Assembly: GCA_036939355.1 (NCBI GenBank)
Contig: JALLAP010000276.1
Coordinates: 1 to 15,218, forward strand
Origin: Thalassiosira profunda
Lineage: Eukaryota; Bacillariophyta; Thalassiosirophyceae; Thalassiosirales; Thalassiosiraceae
Length of the DNA: 15,218 bases
Direction of reading: 5' to 3'
Under the pieces are notes generated by a model that was not told the DNA's origin, ran no database searches, and saw only the letters and a program-made list of their open reading frames with translations. The position numbers were made by a program, and so were the translations under genes. This document shows positions 1 through 7,651 of this stretch, piece after piece. Position 1 is the stretch's first letter; each line of letters begins with the position of its first letter.

Positions 1-2871
1 AGTTGATGGACGCCAACGACTTGACCCGGCCGTAGAGGGGTTCCGACGCGACGGGCGGTTTGTCGGCCTCGTCGAAGGAGTCCGTGCGCTCTTCCTCTTC
101 CTCGGAGTCGTCGGCGCTGTGGTCGTCGCGCGGGGACGCGGGTCCAAAGTGCGCGCGCTTGGGCGAGGGGAGGGGATCGGCCGTATAACACAGGGGTTGC
201 TTGGGCGACGAGGGCTCGTCAAAGGGCTCGTCGAATGGAGCGTCAGGCTCGTCAAAGGGAGCTTCCTCAGAGCTCGCCACAGGCACTGCTGGCTTATCCA
301 CGGCTTCGTCGTCCGAAAAAGCCTCAATCTCGGATTGATCCTCCTCCGCGGCCGCATCCTCACCGGCCGTCTCTGCCTCTGCTCCAGCCTCCGGCTTCGC
401 TGTGGCTTCCTCCTTCTCAACGACAGCGGCCGCTTTCTCCTGCCGCGCCATCTTCTCCTTCCATTCGAAGCACTCCGGCTTTGTCCACTGCACCAGCTTC
501 GTTTTCTTGTTGAAGTAGTACACCTTGCCCGTCCCGGGATCCTGCGCCGCCCTCCAGTGCTTGGCCTCGGCCAGTGCTGCGTCTTCCTTGGATTCCTTCT
601 CCTCTGCAACCGCACCATCGCCTTTGACAGAGTTTGAAACGACAGGCAGTGAGCAAATTTGAAGATTGAAATTCAATTTGAAAATTCAAACGCTCGTTTG
701 AAAATTCAATCGGTCTTTTCGAATTTCCAATGGACAAAAGTTTCACGACCATTTGATTTTTTCAAACAGTTCAAATTTTGCACCAAGCAAGCATTGCTCA
801 TATCATCCCACTCACCATCGCCCTTGTCGGATTTGTCGCTGTTGCTCCCATGCTTGAACCACGCCCCCTTCTTTCGCTTGTCGGCCACTGACGTCATGGC
901 CGCCGTTTCCTTCGCCGCCTCCTTCTTGCCGCCCTTCTCTTCGTACCCGGCGGGCTTGGACCACGACACCTCCTTGGTCTTCTTGTTGTAGTAATACGTC
1001 TTTCCCGTGGAGGGATCGTTCGTGGCGCGCCAGTATTTCGACATTTCGCGATGTTTGTCCGCCAGATCTTTTGCGGCCTTCTCGGCCTTGGCATTGGCAG
1101 CAGCGGCGGCCTCCTTCTCTGCCGCCTTGGCCTTGGACCGGCCCAATCCGAAGCCCCGCTTGCCCTTCCCCTTCTCCCCCTTAGTGGCGCGTGCGTCCGC
1201 CACTTTCTTCCCGCTCTGCGCCTTGGGCACCGCGGGCACCGTCGCCGGGGATCCTGCAGCGCCGTCCCGAATCTTCTTGATCACCATCGCCTCGTCAAAT
1301 CCAATTGGCTTGTCCCACCGGACCTCCTTCGTGTCACGGCGGTAGTAATAGGCCTTTCCCGAAGTCTTATCGGCCGTGACCTTCCACTTCATTGCCTCCT
1401 CGATTTGCGCCTGGGTCGGCGTGGGGGCCGCGGCGGGGGCGATCAGCGCTGTGTCGTCCTTCGCCTTGGTCGAGGCCCGCGTGGGGGTCTGATACCCGGC
1501 GCCCAGGGACGGAACGGAGGTCGACCGCTGGTGGCCCCTCTTGGGCTTGATCCGCAATCCCTTCAGAAGACCCTTCTTCTTCGCCTCCCGTTCGTCATTC
1601 TTCACGGCACCGGACGCGAGCGCCAATTCCACCCGCGAGGGGGTCCCGGGATCCGCTGCCCCCGCCGCCCGACTCGGCGATTCCATCGCCAGGGGGCTCA
1701 CGGGAGTGGCCACCCGGCTCCCCGCGCCGGGCACGCTGACGGGGGTGCCTCCCCTCTTGTCGGCATCCACGCTCGGGCGCAATTCCTCGTTGTCGAAGTG
1801 GGCAATGTCGTACGTGTGGCTGATCCGGGGGTCGTTTTTGGATTCCACCACCGCCGCCCCCAGCGTCGGTCCCGCGGGCGCGTTGGCCGGGGAGGGCGTC
1901 TTGGACCTTTTGGACCGGAGTTTCAGTATTCCCGCGGGGCTCTTGCGCCCATCCTCACTGTTGGACGCTTGTTTGGGCAGGCTCGGGGGGCGGCGGAGCT
2001 TGGACAGCCCGAACCCTCCCTTACTGGGAGTCGACTCCGCCTTGGCGAGTTCTGGGGCGGGGACGGCCTCGTCCAACACCAGCTCGACGTTGTCGTACTC
2101 CACCGAATCCTCCCGGTCGTGCTTCCCCGCCCGGGCACCGGGCGAGGCCTTGGACCCCCCGGCGCCCGGGGTCGCGGGAGCGGCGGACCCGTCGTCGTCG
2201 TCCGGAGCCACCCCCCACACCGCCGGGGTTTCGTACTTGGGCGCACTTTTGCTCGCGGCGCTGACCCCACTGACCGCCCCCTCGCTGGCGCTGGGGGACA
2301 CCGCCGGCAGGGCATTCGCCCCGCCGGTCCCCCCCGCCGCGGGCCCCAACCCCGCCTCCTCGAGCAGGTCGGTCACCGCCGGCAGCACCCCGCAGTCGTT
2401 CAGCAAGCTGGCCAGAAGGTGCTCCCCCTCGCTCCGCTGGCTCGCCGGACCTTTGGGGAAGGGATCGGACGCCCCCCGGGGTCCGCCGGGGCTCAAACTC
2501 GCCGAGAGGTCGGAGATGTTGCTCTCGTTCGAGGGGGCGCGGCACAATATGCGGTTGACCCCGAGGAGGGGGGCCTTTTTGCCCTTCTTCGCCGGGCCGG
2601 CCGCGAGGTCGTTGGAGGGGGAACCGGCGGGGGGAGGGGAGGGCAATCCTTCATCGACCGCGGCCAATCCCCCCCCGCCAGCGCCGGCGTTGCTCCGAAT
2701 GCCGTGGCGGGCGGCGACCGCGGGCGTGTTGGAGTACACGGCGCTCTCGTCGGTCGCCCGGTCGGGGGAGTGGGGGGGCGTCGACGCCTCGGTCTTGTCG
2801 GGGGAGACGACGCCCAAGGCGCGCTTGCCGGGGGGGGTGCCGGCGGGGCGGGCGTCGAGGAGGGTCGCCAT
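1..2871 (-). CDS. Multi-WW-domain, low-complexity protein (3' end outside the window)
   Basis: Two exons are visible: 2871-816 and 621 to the window edge, joined across a GT-AG intron, giving about 892 residues without a stop. Residues 1 to about 480 are Pro/Ser/Ala/Gly-rich and probably disordered, with basic patches and many Ser-Pro or Thr-Pro sites. Three WW domains follow, each with its two signature Trp 23 residues apart: W496/W519, W614/W637 and W708/W731. Each has an aromatic strand such as KAYYYRRDTKEVRWDKP or KVYYFNKKTKLVQWTKP. The linker after WW1 is Lys/Ala-rich and helical. The segment after WW3 is strongly acidic and contains repeated PFDEP units. WW domains bind proline-rich or phospho-Ser/Thr-Pro ligands, so a scaffold or adaptor role is inferred; no catalytic domain is visible. 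The start ATG at 2871 has a purine at -3 and G at +4. The WW calls are firm; the cellular role is unknown. Confidence 0.85.
622..815 (-). other. Intron (194 nt) of the WW-domain gene, between WW2 and WW3
   Basis: On the minus strand the donor is GTGAGT at 815-810 and the acceptor AG is at 623-622. Splicing joins phase 1 to phase 1: the G at 816 plus GC at 621-620 makes a glycine codon and continues into WW3. Unspliced, the frame stops at 706. The intron is much more AT-rich than the flanking exons, contains repeated TTTGAAAATTCAA motifs, and is bracketed by a direct repeat. Confidence 0.85.
666..709. repeat. Near-palindromic AT-rich motif repeated three times within the intron
   Basis: TTGAAATTCAA at 666-676 is followed by identical TTTGAAAATTCAA copies at 677-689 and 697-709. 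Each unit is nearly self-complementary, so the stretch could fold into small hairpins in DNA or pre-mRNA. No function is evident. Confidence 0.7.
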
Positions 2872-3485
2872 TGCTGGTTTTGGTTTGTTTGCAATTCGCA
2901 GTGTGGATGCTCCTTGTGGTGATGGGCACCGACTTCGCTCTGGCTTTGCGATGAAGTCGACCTATTCTATTGCTCCCGCTGCAGCTCTTTGTTGCATCTG
3001 CTGCGTCGTGGTCCGGCCGACCGCGGTGCGAGCCGGGTTCACCCTCTGTCGAGGTTTGAACAGCAACGCCCAAAGAAGCCTTCTGGCCGAGGCCCCTCTC
3101 CCTTTCCTCCACGGCCATTTTCGTCGGCTCCAGATCGGCTCGGTTCATCTAAGACTCGATAAGCTACATTGGAATTGTACCAATTCTACATACTGTATTA
3201 GTAATATTTCCCACGTTGAAAAAGGTATCCTTGTAAGTGAAAAATCTCTTTGTGTCACAACCTCTGCTTCACCCACCCCTGCCTCCCTTCGCCGAGTCCT
3301 CTCATGGCATGCGCCGAGTAACGGCCTTTGATGCCGATCTAGGCAAGTATCCCACATCTTCCCACAGCACCCTCATCCACTTCACAATCCTCACCCCTCT
3401 CGCCCGCCCTCCGCCGACCGCCTTTCTCCGCCCCGCCAGGCTCCGCCCACCCCACCCCATCCCACTCCAACTCGACGCAGAAGAT
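2872..3485. other. Divergent intergenic region between the WW gene and the MYND/Sel1 gene
   Basis: This is a 614-bp spacer with start codons facing away at both ends. It probably holds both promoters and 5' UTRs. An AT-richer stretch lies at about 3160-3245. ATTGG at 3168-3172 and CCAAT at 3180-3184 form two opposed CCAAT-type boxes, a weak regulatory hint. The frame of the plus-strand gene stays open upstream to an ATG at 3237, but that extension is Pro-rich and lacks domain similarity, so I treat it as leader. Confidence 0.5.
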
Positions 3486-4344
3486 ATGATGAGCGCAAAC
3501 GATGACCCAGACGTCTGCGCCGGGTGTGGAATACGTGCAGGAGATTCCGTCAATTTGAAGAAATGCACGGATTGCAAAAAGGCGCAGTACTGCAGCGTTG
3601 CCTGCCAGAGGCAAAATTGGTCCGCACACAAACCGGCATGTCGGGAGGAGAGGCTCTTCAAGCAACCCGAGAGCAGCCACCTCGGGGATTGCCCCATTTG
3701 CTGCGTGCCACTTCCACTTGATCCAAGTACGCACTCAATGTACAATTGCTGTAGCAGTCTCCTCTGCGATGGCTGCGCCGCTGCCGATATGCATCGTGAA
3801 GAAGAGCCAAAGTGTCCAATTGTCGGCAGCCCGTTCCAGAAACAGCGGAAGAAGCCGACGGAAATACCATGAAAAGAGTGCAAGCGAATGATCCTGCCGC
3901 AATGCGCAGCACCGGCCTCAGACACTACGAGGAAGGAGACTACAGGCGCGCCTTTGAATACTGGTCAAAAGCAGCTGGGTTGGGCGACGTGGAAGCGCAT
4001 TACCAACTGTCAGTGTTGTACGAAGGTGGGCTAGGGGTCGATAGGAACACGAAAAAGAAACGAAACACCTGGAACAAGCCGCCATTGGCGGTCACCCATC
4101 AGCGAGATACAACCTAGGCGTCTGGGAGGGGAAAAGGTGCAGGCCCGACTGAGCAGTGAGACATTTCGTCATCGCGGCCACTTTGGGTCACAATGGTTCG
4201 ATGGAAAAACTCAGGGAAGGGTACGCGAGGGGGTTTGTCCGAAAAGAGGACCTTGAAGCGGCCATTCGTGCCCATGGGGTCGCTGTGGATGCGACAAAAA
4301 GTACAGAGAGAGAGATAGCACGCATGATGAACTTCGGCGAGTAA
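3486..4344 (+). pseudogene. MYND zinc finger, RING-like and Sel1-repeat gene, interrupted
   Basis: From ATG 3486 (a second ATG follows at 3489) residues 11-52 form a complete MYND finger: C11, C14, C27, C30, C36, C40, H48, C52. A RING-like Cys cluster follows: C69/C72, C88/C89, C94/C97, C110, then CRQPVP. Sel1-like helical repeats come next (ending WSKAAGLGDVEAHYQLSVLY), then a C-terminal helical region ending MNFGE. The family architecture is recalled as abundant in Thalassiosira; MYND and Sel1 modules bind proteins, and RING-like fingers are often E3 ligases, so a ubiquitin or adaptor role is only inferred. The reading frame is broken three times: about 3819-3821 (one base missing, splitting the last RING CPxC), about 4057-4059 (one base missing, within the Sel1 repeats), and an in-frame TGA at 4150-4152. 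Homology-like sequence continues directly across each lesion, so introns do not explain them. It is either a pseudogene or a damaged assembly; the TGA favours decay. Confidence 0.75.
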
Positions 4345-4432
4345 TTGTTGTATTGAAATTGGTTTTATACCCAGCGAGAAGCGAGGCAGGTGCATTGGCA
4401 ATGATTCCACCTTCACAAACGGCATCTAGTTG

Positions 4433-5402
4433 CTATTTCTCAGAGCTACTGTCGCCACCACTTTCCTCGCTGTCTTCCGAAGAGTCGCTGCCATCCGAAT
4501 CCCCGTCGCTGTCATCACCACTCTCGCTCCCCTCCTCAGATTCGTCAGGGCCATCGGCGTCCGCGCCCCCGGCTCTCCGCGGTACTGGCGCCATCACCAA
4601 TGGAGCAGGCCCCTCGAGAATTTCTTGTAAGCTGCCCTCTCCTGCCCCTGCATCGCCCCCCTGACCAACCCCACCACTGGCGGGCTGCAATACCCCCGCG
4701 GTGAGGAGCATCCGATCCACAAACGTTGCAAATTTGGGCTTGCCGTGCTTAGTCCGGGCCAGGGCCAGTTCCCTCGGAGAAATGCGCGCCCCGCCCTTCT
4801 TCCCCTGATATTGCCGTTTGTTTCGTTCCCCGTCCTCCTCGGCGTCGGAGGCACCGTCGATCTGGTCGATCAATTGCCGCAATCCCCCGTCTCGCAATTC
4901 TTTGTGCAGCCAGGAAGACCTGCGCAATCGCTCCTTCATCTCGTCGGTGATGTTCCACCCCGGCTCGTCATCGCAATCGTCGCTCTCGTCCCCCGACGTG
5001 CGCCTCGGTCGTTTTCGTTTCGGCTGGTGGTCCGCTTTTAGTTCCTTCTGGGAAAGATATTTCGATGTCTCCTTTGCCGTGGCTTCTCCGCCTTTGTCGG
5101 CCGCCGCGGCATCAGATTTTGCTGCATCTCCCTTCAGCGCCGGACACTGATTTGCCTTGTGATCCTTCGAGCACTGGACGCAGCAGAAGGGCATGCGGCA
5201 TTTGGGGCACTTGTACCTGATTAACATCAGGAACCAAGCAGGGTGAGCGAAGGTGCACGTGAAACATCAATCACGCGCGCGTCGGTGCTTGTGTGCTTGC
5301 TACTTACTTTCCATCGCCTTCGCCGCACACGGCGCATTTGATCGCCTCCGGCGGCGGCTTGCGGGATTTTCCGGCGCTACGGCGCTTGCCGCGGCCTCTC
5401 AT
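4433..5402 (-). CDS. zf-HIT domain protein, ZNHIT3/Hit1-like (putative snoRNP assembly factor)
   Basis: Two exons, 5402-5308 and 5216-4433, encode 292 residues ending at TAG 4435-4433. A basic N-terminus ([15 protein letters not shown]), probably nuclear-targeting, precedes a HIT zinc finger. Its ligands C23, C26, C35, C38, C43 (or C44), C47, H51 and C56 fit the treble-clef pattern. The middle region contains helices resembling the C-terminal domain of ZNHIT3/Hit1: [20 protein letters not shown], then [15 protein letters not shown]. The tail is a Ser/Asp/Glu run. Yeast Hit1 and human ZNHIT3 help assemble box C/D snoRNPs through Rsa1/NUFIP; that role is transferred by family and not shown here. 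The gene converges on the MYND pseudogene with 88 bp between stops and diverges from the ankyrin-like gene. Another zf-HIT family member remains possible. Confidence 0.85.
5217..5307 (-). other. Intron (91 nt) splitting the HIT zinc finger
   Basis: The minus-strand donor is GTAAGT starting at 5307; the acceptor CAG ends at 5217. Exon 1 ends in phase 2 (AA) and exon 2 supplies G, restoring a Lys codon. The junction reads EGDGKYKCPKC, placing the first Cys pair in exon 1 and all other zinc ligands in exon 2. Confidence 0.9.
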
Positions 5403-5732
5403 CGCAGCAGAGGCGGCGCGCGGGGGTGAGGGCGCCGAGCGAGTGGCTGGCTGTGGCTCACCGGGCGTCAACGGGGATGCCCCCTAAAAAGCGCCGATCT
5501 TGTCCTGTCTCAGCCTCTCCACTCTCGCCCGCCCTCGCACCTCTGAACTCAGGCAGGCGCCCACCGCCCGTCGCCCTTCCTCTTCCTCTGAGACCCCCTT
5601 GCACTCTCTGGGCAGGCGCTCGCCTCCGCGGCGTTTGTCAATGGCATTGTGTTAGGAGGCGTGGTCGACAGATTGTACGAACGCGGGTTTGTCCAGACAT
5701 CAACTCGCATAATAGCAACCAGCGTCAATATC
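5403..5732. other. Divergent intergenic region between the zf-HIT and ankyrin-like genes
   Basis: This 330-bp, C-rich spacer has start codons on both sides pointing outwards, so it probably carries both promoters. An in-frame ATG at 5649 could extend the plus-strand gene by 28 residues. No clear TATA box or other element is recognised. Confidence 0.45.
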
Positions 5733-6265
5733 ATGTCCGACGACGAAGCTGGGGCCAGTCGGTCGGCCCTCCTCAACATTTGCCGTCGCATCGAGGGCCT
5801 TTTCGACGATATGAAGAGTCGGGTCGAGTCTGCGGGGAGCAATGACGATCTCGCGGCGAGCTCCGTCCTCGCGTGCGACAACTGCTCGGCGCTGTGAGGG
5901 AGCTGCGTTCGCATGCGAGTGACCAGGCGGCAAACGTCCTCAGCGATCTGCTTTCCATCCTCGACGGCCACGGCACGTTGCCGGCGGAAAAAGTGTGGAA
6001 GCGTTTTCACGGGAGACTCAGGGATTTGGACGAGACCGACGCGGATTACAGACGGCGGTGCCTCTGCCGGAGAGTGGAGGGGGCTGAATATGCCGGGGGA
6101 CACACGACGCTGTTTCACAGGGTGTGCGAACTGAATCCTCCCGCGGAGGTCGTTGCTACTCTGATTGATGCCATCCCGCCCCCGACTATTTCGGACTTAC
6201 GAGGCGACGGCAGCGATGACAGCGATTCTAGCAGCGGTTCGGGAGATTCTTCGAGCGATAGTGAT

Positions 6266-6302
<37 letters not shown>

Positions 6303-7605
6303 ACAGCTGCAGCAAAGAGCGTGGCGACGTCATCTTGGATCCAATAGAAGGTTATCACAAACTAAGGGAGGCGTTCAACCACCTTGCACTTGGCGGAAGT
6401 GACGAATTCCCTCTGCACAACGTGCTCCGGCATGGGGGGTCCATTGAGCTGATCAAGCTCCTTATCCGTGCAAGTGCGCATTTTCTTGGACCCCACACAA
6501 GGGTGGCTCAAAATGGACATACGACATACAATGGAGGAGTGCTTGGTTGGGATACCACGTGCCAGTCAGTCTTCAACGTCCTTATCAGAAACAAATCCTC
6601 CCATTCTCCGGCTGCGTTCTCGCAAATCCTTCGTCATCTAGTGGGAAGCATAGATCAACACGCTTTCAATCCGTCTGCACTGCTCAGTGTCTATGGGGGA
6701 GGCCAACCTCTGACTGTTCTGTGGGCAACATTGAAAGGAGCGGGCTTGGCTGACAGTGATATTCTCGAGAACGGGGACTTTGCTTTCCTTCTCAAAGCCA
6801 CATGCTACCACTACATCTCTGATGACCGACACGAAGTAATACCGCGTCGGCACAAATCAATGTTGAGAAGCGAAGATTGCGCAAGACGACTGCGTGAAAT
6901 CGATCAGATTGTGCTGGGCCGTGCCTTTCTCGTTTGCTAAACTATTTCGACGAGAAAGTTGCAACCAAACTGTTGGGAGACCTTTTTTCCAAAGATGGGC
7001 GGTTTCTTCTGGAAAAGGATGCCGATGGCGTGTATCCCCTGCATGCTATTTTGGGGATTTCAGCCAGAGAAGAGTATGGGGGGAAGCCGTATGTCATGAA
7101 TGGACGAGGTATCTTGAGTGGAGCTTTTCCCGATCTCTCTACCATCGATGCAGTATTGACAGTAGCACCGCAGTGCGCAACGCAGGTTGACGACGCGGGC
7201 CGGCTTCCCCTACACATTGTCGCAGATACCGAACGTACACGTGCCAAAAGAAGCAACATAAGTATCACTGCTGGCGACCGTAATCGGTTGAAAGCTGTTG
7301 AAAGGGTCTTCGATGCATATCCAGACGCAGCAGGGTGCATGGACGCGAAGGTTGGCCTCCCTCCTTTTGCCCTGCCGGTAAGAAGCTGGAAGGAGAAGTG
7401 GCCGTGCTTCAACGGTAATGACGGTCCGTTCCAGTTTGAGGGGTATCGCAGCACATCTGATGAGTATCACGACAGCTTATCGACGGCGTATTTCCTTCTG
7501 AGGCAGCGACCTGAAATTCTTTCTGGTTTCATACCCGAGGAAAGCAACGAGTCTACAGCTGCATCCGCAAAACGTCAGCGCATCACGAAGTCTAAACAGC
7601 GTTGA
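5733..7605 (+). CDS. Ankyrin-like repeat protein with polyserine tract; frame broken twice
   Basis: Three consecutive frames make one gene: 5733-5893 or slightly beyond, then up to about 6933, then to TGA 7603-7605. The start MSDDEAGAS at 5733 is preferred over an in-frame ATG at 5649. Degenerate ankyrin-like units are visible, each a Leu/Pro-Leu-His turn followed by paired helices: TLFHRVCELNPPAEVVATLI, FPLHNVLRHGGSIELIKLLI, VYPLHAIL and LPLHIVADTE. An acidic/Ser tract encoded by AGC repeats lies between the first two. The C-terminus KRQRITKSKQR is basic and may be a nuclear signal. Ankyrin repeats mediate protein binding; the partner is unknown. Break 1 (about 5894) could be one missing base or an intron: GTGAGG at 5894 has in-phase acceptors ending at 5943 (50 nt) or 6021 (128 nt). 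Break 2 (about 6932) could be one missing T or an intron at 6836-6954 (119 nt). The removed residues look like genuine protein, so I lean to missing bases. Confidence 0.65.
6266..6313 (+). repeat. AGC trinucleotide microsatellite encoding polyserine
   Basis: Nine perfect AGC units at 6266-6292 are followed by AGC/AAC/TGC variants to about 6313, all in the Ser frame of the ankyrin-like gene. Upstream is a Ser/Asp/Gly-rich stretch. Such tracts change length by replication slippage and usually form flexible linkers. Confidence 0.9.
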
Positions 7606-7651
7606 GGCGCCGCTACGGCAATACAATCTACATACTACTCATGAATCATGG

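Larger units (their letters stand above)
613..826. repeat. 14-bp near-exact direct repeat bracketing the WW-gene intron
   Basis: CACCATCGCCTTTG at 613-626 and CACCATCGCCCTTG at 813-826 match at 13 of 14 positions and lie exactly 200 bp apart. They cover the acceptor and donor exon boundaries. Splicing removes 194 of the 200 bp, leaving a six-base in-frame duplication that reads Gly-Asp twice (GDGDG). This resembles a target-site duplication. Confidence 0.8.

Noticed and set aside
1051..2922. 623-codon plus-strand open frame opposite the WW-domain gene (and the 596-codon frame at 1541-3331)
   Set aside because: GC-rich coding DNA leaves long antisense frames open. These translations are Arg/Gly/Pro/Leu salad without domains, while the minus strand carries clear WW domains.
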